A stretch of 64,000 nucleotides of DNA from Ailanthus altissimus. Its lineage: Eukaryota; Streptophyta; Magnoliopsida; Sapindales; Simaroubaceae. Made by a program: the position numbers and the translations under genes. The notes under the pieces are model-generated. The model was not told the origin of the DNA, did not search any database, and saw only the letters and a list, made by a program, of their open reading frames with translations. How positions within the stretch are numbered: position 1 is the first letter of the stretch; each line of letters starts with the position of its first letter. Below are positions 49,467-62,575 of this stretch, in pieces. The stretch lies in contig OX327695.1 of the NCBI GenBank assembly GCA_946807835.1, forward strand, positions 22,488,501 through 22,552,500, read 5' to 3'.

Positions 49467-50757
49467 TGATTGTGATGCTATAGTAGCTAAGCGCAAGTAC
49501 ACGCTATCGTATCAAGTAATATAAGATTTTAAGTCCGAATATCGATCCCACAGGGATTATGTAATCTAATTCTATAAATCAAGTACTAAAATTATACCTA
49601 CTTAATTTTTATTCAGAAAACCAAAATCTGAAATTTATATAACTAATCTAATTTTATCAATTAACTAAACAAAACAAAGAGTAGAATTCACAAATAAAGA
49701 TAATCTAGGGTTTTGACTCATCCCCTAGTATTTCATTGGATTCCTTAACCACTTAGTTAATCCCTTAATACCAATTGATTGGCTTAGACACTAATCTTAT
49801 CACAAGCCTCTGTCGATGGTCAAGTGACTATATTACGCATTCTAACAATCACCTATATGTCTATGGTAATCAAGTCAGAATGTAATTCATTAAGATCAAG
49901 TCTAAATTATATCATACATGCCACCTAGGTATATGTCTATCCTAGATGGAACTTATAATTGTTACCCTATGATCATGCATCAAACTATCCTAGGCTAAAC
50001 ACATAAATCTCTCTGTCGAGTTCATCATGGTTCCTCAATCATTCAAAATATTGATCAGGTATAATGAAAGCATTAAACACAAGATAGAATGAATCAATTA
50101 AATGTATCAAGTTCATAAACTAAAATTTAACACAATCCAAATCCATACTAGGTTTACATAGTCTAACCCTAAATGAATAAATTAACCCATCACAAAACCA
50201 AAAGTATTAAACCAATTCATAAAAATCAACAAGAACAAGAGCATAATGATAAAGAAAGAGAAGAAAAACTAATCAAAGTGACTCATTGAGGTGCTTCTCC
50301 CTCAATCTTGACTTAAAGCTTGAATCTTGATCTTGGTTCTTCAATCTTTGGCTTTAATCTTTGATTTGTGTTGTGAATTCTCTCTCTATGTTTTTGTCTC
50401 TTTTCTCTCTTCTCCTCTCTTAGGGTTTTTGGCTTTCTATTTATAGGTTTTTGTCTTCAAAATACTGTTGAAGAGTTACTGTAGCAAAATACTTTTTTCT
50501 AATATTGTTCACCGTATTGAGCGCCGCGGCACTGGGATGTGGGCGTTGCGGCGCTCAGTCCTGATACCCTTTTCGTATTTTGAGTGTAACTTCTTCGTTT
50601 GACGTCAGATTCGCCTCCCGTTTGTTCCTATACGTCACATTTTCTATCGTGCATCTATTTATGGTCAAAAACCACAATTAAATAACCAAATAGTTATAAT
50701 TTGGAGCAAAATACGAAAGTTAAGTACAAATAATAATAGTATTTTACGCCCCTATCA
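49467..50757 (-). mobile_element. Solo LTR with perfect target duplication ACAAC
   Basis: On the minus strand it runs from TGATAGGGGCGTAAA (50757) to CACAATCA (49467), 1291 bp, with ACAAC at 49462-49466 and again at 50758-50762. The distal part, CCCTGTGGGATCGATATTCGG, followed by the CGATAGCGTGTACTTGCGC phrase, is typical of the transcribed end of plant gypsy LTRs. A relative on the other strand lies at 58430-59824. It carries a GC-rich hairpin at 50518-50557. No internal sequence is attached. Confidence 0.85.
50518..50557 (-). repeat. GC-rich hairpin in the solo LTR
   Basis: TTGAGCGCCGCGGCAC pairs with CGTTGCGGCGCTCA over about 14 bp with an 11-nt loop. It stands out in AT-rich surroundings. 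Confidence 0.65.
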
Positions 50758-50762
50758 ACAAC

Positions 50763-53477
50763 CCCTTTCTTTATTATGTGTCTGCTCAAAGTCATTTGAG
50801 CCTTCGAACAAAACCTCAGCGTTCTTTATTCTGGGAAACTCCCTAGCGATCAATTATAGACCTTGAAGTCACCAAACTCATGACCAAATATATTCTAAGA
50901 GTCATCGATTGAAAACATGATTCTAACACTTAGATGAATAAGGTAGACAACCTATTAATAATCTATCACACCAAGCATTTAAGACACAGATGGGTACTTA
51001 ACATCCTTAAGCTGGGCACTCAAACTTGATGAATAAATATCTATAAAAACATATAAAATGAAAATAAATTAGAACAACAAAGAAAAGGCACTCAAAATGA
51101 ATAATTATAGTAAATAATACTTATTCGCATAAAGATCATTAAAGATGTGAAGTAGATGATCTCAAAGAATATAAAGCTTCTCTTTCTTCAACCCACCATA
51201 ATTTCTCCTTCTTAAAATCGCCATATATAGCAAAAAGCAAATAAATAAGGGAACTATGCTTATATATATGAAGTCCTTAGAATAATTTTAACCATTGATT
51301 CAAAATTAGAGGGTTAAGATGCTCTTACGAATGAAGAGTCCCCTTATTCGATATGCTCTTTTAAGAGCACACCACTCAGTCGTCTAATCAGTGCCAATGG
51401 TTTAAGATGTGACTACATCAATAGAAATTCAAAAAGGTACAACTGTTCATTTGACTGACTATCAGCGTAGGTTTCTCAAAAGGCCAAAAACCATTAAATG
51501 CACTTTAGGCACCAATTTTAAACATTAGTTCTTACCACTATCATGGTAAGACGGTCACTTTATATGAGTTCAAAACCCTCCAATGAGGAGCACACAACTG
51601 ATGAGCACTTTACTCTTATCTATCCAACATATGGCCCAAGAACACTGTAAGATCACCAAATCGAGAACTGCTATTAATTTTCACTATTGATAAGTCAACA
51701 TCGAAAATTGAGGGACCTTCATTCTCCCTTGGAATTTTGGCCTAAAATCAATCCCTAGAAGACCAATGGAAGTCCACAAAGAAGATTTATCACATGGGCG
51801 CTCAAAGATCTTGGCCCATAAAAGAATGTGTTCGTCTAAAAATCATCGGCCCTAGAAGCCTTTTAAGAGGCTGGAAATGTAAGCTCTCTTAAAGGTTAAC
51901 CATACAAGCCTTCCAAAAGGCCGACCATTAAAAACTCTATAGGCTGATGAGAAGGTGTTTACTTATCATTGACCAAGGACTTACGTTGTTCTTATTTTTA
52001 AAGACCCTAAAGTTGTAAGGATTTTTCTTAATTTTAACGGAACTCTTCGATCTTAAATCTAAAAGAACTCTACATATTCCAAATTTAAGTCTAAAATGAC
52101 TCAACAACTCACCACAACAATAACTATAAAAAAGGCTAAAGAATGAAGAAAATAAGGCATGGAATAATTGAAACCCTTTTGAATAAACGTTTTAGTCCAT
52201 CTTTTTAAGAAAAAAACTCAAAGGCTCTTTCACTAAAAGCCATATATGTAATTGCTTAGATTCTTTGTTTCTTACTATAAAAATATTATTTAATAGTGTA
52301 TTTGAGTAAGTTAATTACCCTCAATAAAGTAGATATATATTCACATTGAACCGAACTACTATACTTTTACTTTTGTTTTATGTTTATCTTGCCTTATTAT
52401 GATTTTGATTGAGTTTAATACTTTAAAAGCCCAACAAACATCAAAAAGTGATTATCCTAGACTAGTTCTTCAAGAGTTTAAATTACTATTCTTCAATGAT
52501 ATAAATTCAACTTATAGGCTTTGAATATCCAAATTTAAGGATTAATAATATTAAAAAATGGGGTAAAATAAAAGAGAAAAAAATCAAATTTTCATATGGA
52601 TCCCATAGTTTTGATTTAGCACAATAAATTTGTGTTTGGTCATTTTCAAATTTTATATATACAGGGCTTTTTCACTAATATGAAGTTTCATGACTTGGCA
52701 TCAAATTGCTGTCAAGAGCGAAACAATACTATCAAAGCTTGTTGCTGCCTCAACCATATTGCTCACCCACCTTATCCATTCTTTTAAAAAGCTATCAAAA
52801 CTATGCTTTCTTCATTAACCTATTCCTATGCGTCATGGCACACAAAAATGAGGTTGATACACAAAAGAAACTCTAATTCTAATGTCGGCTTGACTTTGGA
52901 TCATAATGGTTTGATGAAGACAAAAAGTTAGAATCAGTAAATGGTAAAATTGTGGTGTAGAGTGATTTCTTCGAGGTTCTTTTTTTCTTTTTCATCTTGT
53001 TTTTTTTTTCTTCGTCAATTGGCACTTATAATTGATAATGTCTTTATTCAGCAAGTTTGGGAATTTTTCTTTACTTGGCATGATGCAATCTCCTATTTTA
53101 ATAAGTCATTTCCTGTTATGATATAGATTCCTCCTTAATTGCTTATATAATTTTTCTGCAATTTTTCCTTTATAGTTTAGGATTTCCTTTCAATTATAGG
53201 TTAAGACTCCTACAAATTGTAATGCCTCATAAGTTTATTTCTCAAGCAATAATTAAAAAAAAAAACTCGACCTTTGAGAATTTGGAGATTAATACCCTCA
53301 AAGAAATCAAATTGATTTGGTATTTTTATCGTTATAACCTTTAGGTTTTAACATAGGATAATTGATAATATCTTCATTCTGTAAGTCTTTTTGAGAATTT
53401 TGTGGATTTACTTTGGTGCAAATAAAGTGTTTGATCAAATATCAAATCAAAATAGGCATATACTTATTTTATTAGGT
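50763..53477. other. Decayed repetitive DNA, no gene seen
   Basis: Phrases such as AAGCCTTTTAAGAGGCTGGAA and AAGCCTTCCAAAAGGCCGACC (51860-51935) are loosely repeated, in the same style as 44000-45000 and 57400-60400. The 61-codon frame at 52941-53126 is low-complexity. No recognisable protein was found. Confidence 0.4.
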
Positions 53478-54112
53478 TGACTTCAAAATTTGGCCACTTT
53501 GAAGTCAATGAGTTAAATTTATTTATTTTTTAGAACTATTGGTTAAGATTAATACAAATAACAAAAATGCAACAAAAATCTTAAATATATAGTAATTCGG
53601 CTTAATTTGGCCCACGTCCATTTTTACCGAGCCTCGTTAGTTTACTTGATTGCACTATATAATATTATTTTTACAACAGCGATACATAGAGGCATAGCCG
53701 TTACAAAATAAAAATATATAACATCCTTTAAAGAGCAATAGATGAACCGCTCCTCTATTTAGAGTGAAAATTGATCCCTCATAATTGAATAGAGAGAAAT
53801 TGATGTATAAATAGAGATTAATTTAATTGGATACCTTTCTTCATAGTTTAGCCCCCTTTTTATATAGTAGTAGTAGGGTTGTATATCTAAATCAAATTAG
53901 GATATCATAGCACATTTTGAATTAGTCTTCTCATATTAGAGTTTTGCTAAAATAAGAATAGTAATTTCCTTCTTTGTTTAAGATTTTTTTTGTAGAGTCG
54001 TACTAAAATAAGATAATTCCCTTTTTACCAATTTAAGAGTCTTTTTTAGGCCTTTTAATAGAATAGGCCTTGTAATAAATTGAGCTCTAAGCCAAAATGC
54101 AAGGGGAAATAT
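53478..54112 (+). repeat. 0.63-kb direct repeat, left copy
   Basis: This matches 61800-62430 over its full length and in the same orientation. Shared phrases include CACCGAGCCTCRT (both near 50-60% of the way in), AATAAAAATATATAAC and GGCCTTTTAATAGA. The copies are well diverged. They may be the LTRs of one old element 8.3 kb long, since invaded by two solo LTRs, or just two members of a dispersed family. Confidence 0.65.
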
Positions 54113-55205
54113 GAGTCCCCTTAGTTTTCAACGTTAACTTGTTGATACTAAATTTTTTTATAGTAGTTCTTAAATTGAAGGGTTGCTTTAGGTGCCTTTG
54201 AAGTATCACAATTTCAGATCTCTGTTTGAAAACTTGATGAGGTGCTCGATATTAACACTGAATAATGTAGTTCTCGATTCGAGGGTATATCTTCAAGTGC
54301 TCTTTGAACATATTCGGATGAAACGAATACTCAATGGTTTTTGTATCTTAGGTAGCCATTATAGGTACTCTAAATAAGGTGGGGATCAGCCATAGTAAGG
54401 GTCTTTAAGTAAAGGTGTTCGAGCTCAATATTACATATCAAATACAATTTCAAATATGCAAAATTGGCTCTAGTTGAGTAGCTATTTTTTATGGTTGAAT
54501 TGTTTGCTCTTCTTTTTTTTAGGAGTACTCAAAAATATATCAACCTTTATGCTGAGGGGAACATATGTTACACACCTTAGAGTTGAATTCCATTTAAGCC
54601 TATAAATGGTTATCTATGCTAATCATGTCATGACTCTAGTTTGGTCCTTTAGGTGGCTTTTAATGTAAATGTCTTCGTCCTACAATAGGACCTTACTCGA
54701 GCCTTATGAGCCTCTAACGCCTCAAAGTATCTGTTTAAGCTTTACGTGTAACACGCTCCTCACTCGCCTTTCATCGAGACACGAGATCAAGGGATGTTGA
54801 TAGCATCTAACACAGACAATAATAAACAATTATTCAAACTTATCAAAAACACCATTAATTTCTGTTTTTTTTATATAAACATTTAGGAAGAAAAACTGGC
54901 AGAGTCTCCTCTAAAAATTGGACTTTACACTACCTATGACAAAAGAAAACACTCTTAAATCTCAATATCAATTCTCAACCAGCTTCCCATTTTTAACAAA
55001 TATCCACAACTCATATTGCAATCTAATACATCAAACATTCACCAAACTATTTCAAATCCGACATATTATCAAAACTAATATCATATATCATCATAGTTTA
55101 AAGAAAACAATTTTGAAGAAATACATACGTACACGTACATACAATCGCTATCCACAATCTAATATACAACAATTTTTAGATAAATAAAATATCTAGCAAA
55201 TATAA
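54113..55205. other. Intervening decayed repeat DNA, no gene seen
   Basis: Small open frames at 54192-54377 and 54918-55187 have no recognisable domain. The sequence is probably the interior of an old element. Confidence 0.4.
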
Positions 55206-57351
55206 TTATATGTATATAAAGGATGTGAGCAATTCTGCGTTGCTGCAGAAAGATTCACTCTTCAATCTTTAGGGACTGCAACTCTACTACCTGCGCATGG
55301 TAAATCCAACGCGCTAAACACAACGGTTTAATGGATATACACAAAAGTTGAAACAGTATAATACTATTTTGTTATCCTTATTGCAAATAAACTATATATA
55401 TAAATAATAAAATTTAATAATAATCAATTTCACCTTATAATATAATAAATCAAAATTAATCAATTTATTAAACCAAAATATTATTCAATTTCTCAATTCA
55501 ATTAATCAAAAAAAGATATATATACACATATCATATTTATAATTTAATTAATCCATTTATTAAATATTTTAATAAATTACAATTAATCTAAGTAGGCGCT
55601 CAAAATAAACACTAACACGATACTATGGATTGACTAATGGGTTAACAGATATTAGATAGTAATCCAGCATCGGCCACTCGGTGACTACCCACCGGATCCA
55701 GAACAAATCAAAAAAGATAACAGATCGGATACACAGAGTGGTGTCATCAGACAAGCAAACGGCGCAGTACTGCTATAATACCCTATTGGCATGCCAACTA
55801 CCAATCCTCCCTTACCAATGTGCAGGTTTACTTAGGGCGTCTCAATAATATTATTAATACATTATTTTCCTTTAAAAAAACTTTAACACAAATTTATTAT
55901 TATTATTAAACTAAATTATTATACAAATTTACATTTACTCAATTTTTCTAATTCTTCATATTTAGACACAACTATTTTTCTATTATTACATATAGGCCCC
56001 AAAATGTTCACTATTTACCTTATACCCAAAATTTTACACATAAGCCCAAATATTCTAAAAGTTTTTATATAGGTCCAAAATATTCAAAAATACCCAAATA
56101 AGTTTCAAAATTTTCAGATTTAGCAATTCAGCCCAAATTTTTTCAAATTTTCACTTATAGGCCCAATTGTTCCAAAAATTTACAATTAGGCCCCAATTTT
56201 TTCAAAAAGTCATATATAAGTTCTAATTTTATAATAATTCACATAAAGACCTAAAATTTTCAGATGTTTACAAATTAGTCCAGAATTTTTTAGAACTTTT
56301 CATATAAGTCCTATTTTTCTTAAAATTTATATTTGTGCCCAATTTTTCTTTTCTTTTTAATTTTGACCACCAACTAATATCCAATGCTCAAAACATATTT
56401 AATACATTTAGAAACTATATAATTATAAATTCAATGTCATAGTTTAACATACTCATCCATCATATTATTAAAACACATAAATATACACTAAATTTCCTAA
56501 AGTAAGAATTTAAGTTTCAACTAAAGTGTACACCAATCTTATAAGCTTAATTCCTCCACCTATAACTCACTTCCTCTCCTTCTCTTTCCCTTGGCTATCC
56601 TTTGCCAAGCTTTCACCTTAATATGTCAAAATACACAAATAATGAATAAAATTCTAATTTACCAAATTAAAAGCTCAATTCCCTAATTCTATATGGCTAT
56701 TTCACTTATTAACCCTTAAAACCCTAAATCCATACTCATTAGAATTTTTAGCAGCAACTCACCTTGAATAATACCTTATACCTTGAAATTGATCCTTGAA
56801 ACTTGATGAAGAGGGGTTTAATTAAGGGTTTGGAGGCTTAATTTACTAATAAAAGTATTGAGAATTGATGTATTTAAAAGGGCGTAAAACAAAATTTGAC
56901 TGAAAATGCAAAAGGGGAGGGACGAACTATGCTTGTAAAAATGGGTATTTTTTTTCATACTATTCCCATTTATATACTCATCACTTTTCTTGCCAAATTT
57001 TCCCTCAACTAAATCCAAAATTTAAAAAATGCCATTGGTTAGAAATGGTGGCATTTGATTGGTCCAAAAATTTTAAAAACTCCTAATAACTAAACTAAAT
57101 AAAAATCTAGTTTAAATCTAACTAATTCTATCACTTTCAATTTTATTTGGTGGCTAATTGTTATTGGTTCATGATTAAGTGTTGAAAAAGTGTAAATGAT
57201 CAAGGTTTTAATTCAATGAATCCATTTTTACCATACCAACACTTTTTCAACTAATCAAATTCTTCCATTTCCTATAACAAATAAATTTAATCCTAAAAAA
57301 AAGTAATTCTCATTAATCTAATAAATAAATATTTCGGGGTGTTACATTATA
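55206..57351 (-). mobile_element. Solo gypsy-type LTR with perfect target duplication TTATA
   Basis: The LTR proper is 55211-57346 (2136 bp). On the minus strand it starts TGTAACACCCCGAAATATTT and ends CCTTTATATACA. TTATA flanks it on both sides (55206-55210 and 57347-57351). A start of TGTAACACCCC is characteristic of many plant Ty3/gypsy chromovirus LTRs. The part at 55960-56360 has a repeated pattern of AGGCCCAAAATTTTC-like words. No coding region is attached; the 66-codon minus frame at 56818-57018 lies inside the LTR. Confidence 0.85.
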
Positions 57352-57765
57352 GCCCTGAAACCTACTACACCTTATAGGCCTCTGGCATCCTAAAATAAAA
57401 CCCTACAGGAGCGAGCCTCTGATCGAGATGGAAGTTGCTTTTTATAAGGGGTCTCTAGTGAGTTCGCTCCTCATGGGGGAGGTCCTTAGTAATTTTATCT
57501 CTCATAGAGAGACCTTTAAGAAATTTGTGCCTTTTGTAGAGTCATCTTTCTATAATCTTTTATCCCTATTGATGATTTTTATCTATAGTGGTTAAGCCAT
57601 TTTGAAACTATTTGAATGAACAGGATAGTCGAGCAGTTTGAATAGTGTCTTCGTAGATGGACTTTTAATGACCTTTGCTCTTCGTAGAGAGACTTTTCAT
57701 GAGGACTTACATTGCCTTAACGAGAGCTTATGTGGCCTTGGTACTCCAAACTTCTATTTGTTTTT
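57352..57765. repeat. Degenerate repeats with GAGACCTTTAAGAA-like words
   Basis: This is a loosely repeated stretch of the same type as 59950-60110. There is no open frame of note. Confidence 0.45.
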
Positions 57766-58429
57766 TAGGATGAGCCATCTAAGTAGATATGCTAGACCCT
57801 ATCTTTTAGGATGAGTTATTTGGAAAGATATTCAAGTCGTTCACCTCTTTAGGTCATCAAGGGACAGAGGGATTTTTATATCATTCACCCTATTAAAAGG
57901 ATATTCAAGTCGTTCACCTCTTTAGATCCTTTAGGGACTGATTTTTGTGTCATTTACGTCTATCAGAGGGATATTCGAGTCGTTCACCTCTTAGGTCCTT
58001 GAGGGACAGACGGTTTCTATATCCTTCACCCTGTTAGGGGATATTTAAGTTTTTTTTACCTCTTTAGATCATTTAAGGATTGAGAAATTTTTGTGTTCAC
58101 CCTAATTAAAGGGATATCCGAGTTGTTCACCTCTTTAGATCCTTTAGGGACAGAGAAAAATTCATGCCGTTCACTCTATTAAATAAGGATATACTAAACC
58201 TCAATCTTTGTGGGATGAGTGATTTGAGAAGATATGCCAGACCTCTATTCTTATAAGATGAGTCATCTGAGATGATATGTTAGACTTCCATCCCTATGGG
58301 ATGAGTCATTTAGAAAGACATGTCAGATTTATATCCTTGTGGGGTAAGTCATCTAGAAAGATATGTCAAACCTTCATCCATGTGAGATGAGTCATCTGGG
58401 AAGGTGCTTTAGTGGTCAGCCTTGGTAAG
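57766..58429 (+). repeat. Two degenerate minisatellites side by side
   Basis: Units of about 64-80 bp carry CGTTCACCTCTTTAG-like words at about 57838, 57911, 57981, 58048 and 58125. Shorter units of about 45-50 bp follow, built on GATGAGTCATCTGAGATGATA-like words, at about 58215-58400. Base changes between units are frequent. The array is interrupted at 58430 by a solo LTR, and the related phrase AAGTGGTCGACCTTGG resumes at about 59832. Confidence 0.7.
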
Positions 58430-59824
58430 TGATAAACGTAAATTATATTTATTATTTTTACTCTCTTAACTTGATTAATTCCCTATTTTAATCAAAATAT
58501 TAGGCTTTTTATATGTTTTATTGTCATTTTATGGGTTTGAAGTCAATGGAACAATTAGGGATGAAAATCTAAAGAAAACAAGGTAAAATATAATGCTACA
58601 ATAATTGTCATAGTATTTTATAAATAATGATTTTACTATAAAATTTTGCCCCAACGAAAGTTCTAACATCCCAACCCCTAAGACATCTAACTACAGCACT
58701 AAGTAAACAATACGTGTGAAGAGTGCCCCGTGCTATAGTACTTTCGCCTTAGTGATGAATAGTATTTTGCTGCAGCGGTGAACAGTGCAATTTTTCCTAA
58801 ACCTAAAAGAAATATAACTCCAAGACTCCAATCAATCCTTATATAAAGGTCGCTCATTTTAAACCTCAAAGAACATACAACTTAGGGCTCTTAGAGTCAC
58901 AACACATTAAAGAAGAGCAATTTTTAGAGAGAAAAATAAAGGTAATTCAAGAAAGTAAGAGATTATTAGTGAATATTTGGCGTATCAACCAACTGCGAAT
59001 TGACATCTAGATTGGTTTGCTTTTGGTTGTATCATGTTTATTTTATTTTTTAGCCATAATTCTCTTATTAACATGAGCTAAATTTATTTTTTAGTGTTAT
59101 TACTTAAACTTAATATGTGACTTAATTGTTGGATCTTTTTAATATTTATTTGAACTTAATTCTTCATTATTCAAATTATTTGTTATTAATGCTTCATTAT
59201 ATCTGGTTAATATTATGATTGATTTGGTAATACTTTGATAAACTCAAAAGAGGCATCATTGTATTTAAACATAGATAATTTAATGCATAATTATAGAGTA
59301 TCATTTAATGTTACATATGCAAGTTTCGAATTAGGATAGAATATAACTTATTGGCATGTGTGGTCAATAAGACTTGTTCTTAATGAATCTTAATTTATTA
59401 TAAGTATCATGAAAATATAGGTATTTGGTAAATTAGGGTATACTTGCATGACCTTGAGAGAGGCTTGTGAATACATTAGTGTCTTGAAAAATAATAAGAA
59501 TTGAGAGATATAAACATTAAAAGGATTAAATTTTAGAAAACATATTGAATTATAGTAATTAACCTTAAGCTTTCTCTACATGGCTATTTTTTTTATTTTA
59601 TTTAAGTTGTGTCATTTATTTTCTGCACTTTTATTTTACTTAAATTTATTACAAAATAAAGATTTGATTTTTCTGAATAATTACAAGAAAGATATAATTT
59701 TAGTACTTAGTAGAAAATAAAAATTATCCTTGTGGGTTCGACATTTGACTTTATAAGTCTCTTTATTACTTATTACAATAGCGTATACTTGAACTTGATT
59801 TTAAGATATAGAAATATCGCATCA
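58430..59824 (+). mobile_element. Solo LTR inserted into the minisatellite
   Basis: It runs from TGATAAACGTAAA to AATATCGCATCA (1395 bp). Flanks are GTAAG (58425-58429) and GAAAG (59825-59829), a duplication with one mismatch. The end block, CTTGTGGGTTCGACATTTG, followed by the GCGTATACTTGAACTTG phrase, matches the reverse complement of the end of the solo LTR at 49467-50757, so the two belong to one family in opposite orientation. The pieces of minisatellite on either side match each other, which confirms the boundaries. A moderately GC-rich patch lies at 58680-58790. Confidence 0.75.
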
Positions 59825-60425
59825 GAAAGGACTTAAGTGGTCGACCTTGGGGAGAACTTATGCAGTTGGCCTCAGAGCAAACTTATATGAGCTCTATAGG
59901 CAGTTGATTGATGAGATCTTTATAGATATATCTTTGTGAGGATCTTTAAGAACTACGCCCTACAAAGGAAGCGTTCTAGTAATTTTAATCTTTATGAAGG
60001 GACCTTCACATATTTTTACCTCTATATAGAGGCCTTCGAGTAATTTTACCCTTTGTGGAGAGGCCTTCAAATGATTTTTACCCTTTATTGAGAGGCCTTT
60101 CAATGAATGGTTATAACTATATTTTTAAGTGGGTGGTCATGACTTAGTCTTCAAGTGAATGGTCATAATTTAGGTGAGAACTTATGTGGCCTTAATGAGG
60201 ATGAGCTTTCATGATTTGATGATGAGAGCTTAGATAGTGGCCTTGATGAAGGCCTAGGTGGTCTGGACAAAGGCTCAGGCAATCTTAGTGAAAATTAAAG
60301 TGGCGGTCTCGATGAGAGCTTAGGCAACTACCATGTTGAATGCTTAGGAGGTGACCTTGACGATGGCTTAAGAGGCTGCCTCATTGAGGGCTTATATGGC
60401 GGGTTCGATGAAGAGGTCATCGACC
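59825..60425 (+). repeat. Degenerate minisatellites, continued
   Basis: GAGGCCTTCGAGTAATTTTA-like units occur at 59950-60110. Units of about 27-36 bp follow at 60160-60420, built on CTTGATGAAGGCCTAGGTGG-like words. I find no sustained reading frame. Confidence 0.6.
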
Positions 60426-61799
60426 TTGGTAATAAGGTTCTTGGATTTGTAGAAAGCCAATTTTTGTTAGAGGCTTATTTGTAAAATTTGAAAAATATCC
60501 TAATTGAAATTAAAATTTCAAAAACTAGGAAGGATTGGATAAGAAACGTATTCGGCCAATGGTTTTTTTGTAAAATTCTGAAAGATTTAGGTTAAATTTA
60601 AAGTTTTCAAAATTAAAAGGGTGCTGAATGATATAACCAAGTGGTTCTCTAATTTCTTTTCATTCTTTCTCTCTTGTGCCATGTCACTTTCTTCTTTTTT
60701 GAACGTGACAAATTTATATCAGGCCACCAGCCATCATACGAAGGGAAAGGGCCATTGCAAAAGACTTTGGCAACCATAAGGAGGTTACTGGCCGGTGACA
60801 ATGGTGGCCGAGATGGCGAAAATAAAAGGGCAACATTCGAATAATGTATCATCTCGATTTTGGATTTTTTGGCGATGACAGGTAACAATATAGCTTTGGT
60901 TTAGGTCGCTGGAGGTTGCTGAGTTGATCAATATGTTCCATGGTAGTGGACAACAATTGGAGCGACAATAATGGCAGTGTTGTGGTAACTGTGATCTCGG
61001 CTTAATTTTTTTTATAGGGATAAAGATATTTTTGTCCCAAGAGTATGGGTTAATACTCAGTTTTATCCCACAAATTTAAAAATGAACAGTTTTATCCTAG
61101 TCCGTTAATCAATTTTTGTTAAATCTGACAAAAGATTTTTTTTTCTATACAATGACATTCTTGCCCTTAATAAAATTCACGTGGCACAATTTTAACAGAA
61201 CACATGGCACATAAATAAGATTAAAACCTTTAAAAAATTAAAAAAATAAACACATATCACATCACGATAGGTTTAACAATTTATTTTATAAATTATAAAT
61301 AAACAAATAATATCTTCGATGACCAATTGTTAGCTGCCATTTTTCATCAACGGTGAAGGTTGTAAAAACCACCAAATTTTTTATATCGCTGAACTTTATT
61401 TTTCATGATTTATATAATGGTGAAGTCATTTTTGTAAAAAAAAAAAGTCCCTCTCGCCAAAAGGGGGGGGGGGGGTGCGAGGGGTCTATGGGGTAGTGAC
61501 TTACATCCTTATTTGACTTAGATTCTACAACTTTGGCACTACTATTACACCTTTATATTCATTTGTTCACCTTTTTTGGTCACTATAACACTGTTTTCCT
61601 AATAATTTCTTTGTTAAACTTGATTCAATACTCCTTGTCAAGGTTCTAGATTCCATTCACCTTGGTAGCATATCTTTTTCCTTTTTGTTCTTTTTTATGA
61701 ATTTTGTATGTATATTTATTGGCCTTTGAATTGTTAATCTCCACGGTTATTCTTCATAGATTTTTATATCATTCCTATAGACAACACTAAACTATTAAC
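60426..61799. other. Decayed repeat DNA, no gene seen
   Basis: A 79-codon minus frame at 60649-60888 has no recognisable domain. The segment 61015-61200 (TTTTTGTCCCAAGAG and TTTTATCCTAGTCCGTTAA) is of a kind common in plant non-autonomous DNA elements. A run of 13 G at 61463-61475 is the longest G run I noticed in the window. Confidence 0.4.
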
Positions 61800-62430
61800 C
61801 CAAATTTTAGTAATTTGAAGTTAATGAGTTAAATTTATTTGTTGTTGGAAATTATTCGTTGAGATTAATAAAAATAAAGAAAAATAAAGCAAGAGCACCA
61901 AATTAATAGTGGTTCAACCTAATTTAACCTACGTCCTCTTTCACCGAGCCTCATCAGCTTACTTGAATACACTGTAAAATATTATTATGACAGTAAAGAC
62001 ATATAGAAGCATAGCATTTACAGAATAAAAATATATAACCCCCCAAAGAATAATAGATAGACCACCCCTCTTTCTAGAGTGAGAATTGATCTCTCTTAAT
62101 TAGATGGAGAGAACGAGATCATTGCCAATTGGATGCCTTTTTTATGGCTTAGCCCCTTTTTCATAGAGAAGTATTAATGTAAACGTCATAGGATCTGGGT
62201 CAAATAAGGATATCACAACATTTTCTCAATTCCTAATTGGTCTTCTCTTATTAAAGTTCTACTAAAATAAGAATAATATTTTCTACATTTATTTAGAACT
62301 TTCCTGTAATGTCCAACTAAAATAAGACAACTTATTTTTCCCCGTTTAGGGTTATTTTTGGGCCTTTTAATAGATTTTTCCTTTTAATAAATTGAGTTTT
62401 AGGCCAAAATTCAAGAGGAGAACATGTTAT
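61800..62430 (+). repeat. 0.63-kb direct repeat, right copy
   Basis: This is the partner of 53478-54112. Both end near the CAAAATGCAAGGGGA / CAAAATTCAAGAGGA phrase. Confidence 0.65.
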
Positions 62431-62465
62431 ATTTTCTATTAATTAAAATATGAAGATACTTTGTA

Positions 62466-62575
62466 CTTGCTTGAATGATCCAATGATAAAGACATTGTAG
62501 TACATTATTTTTCTACTAAATTAGAGATTTTGAATTCAAATTCCTTCCCCCGTATAAAAAAACTGAAGCCTTCCA
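62466..62575 (+). repeat. SINE-like fragment
   Basis: ATGATCCAATGATAAAGACA is followed by a spacer and GATTTTGAATTCAAATTCC, resembling the A and B boxes of tRNA-derived SINEs, then a C run and an A run. It is related in layout to 12366-12485. Confidence 0.4.

Noticed and set aside
61463..61475. Run of 13 G as a quadruplex or functional element
   Set aside because: A lone homopolymer in repeat debris, and its exact length is prone to sequencing error.
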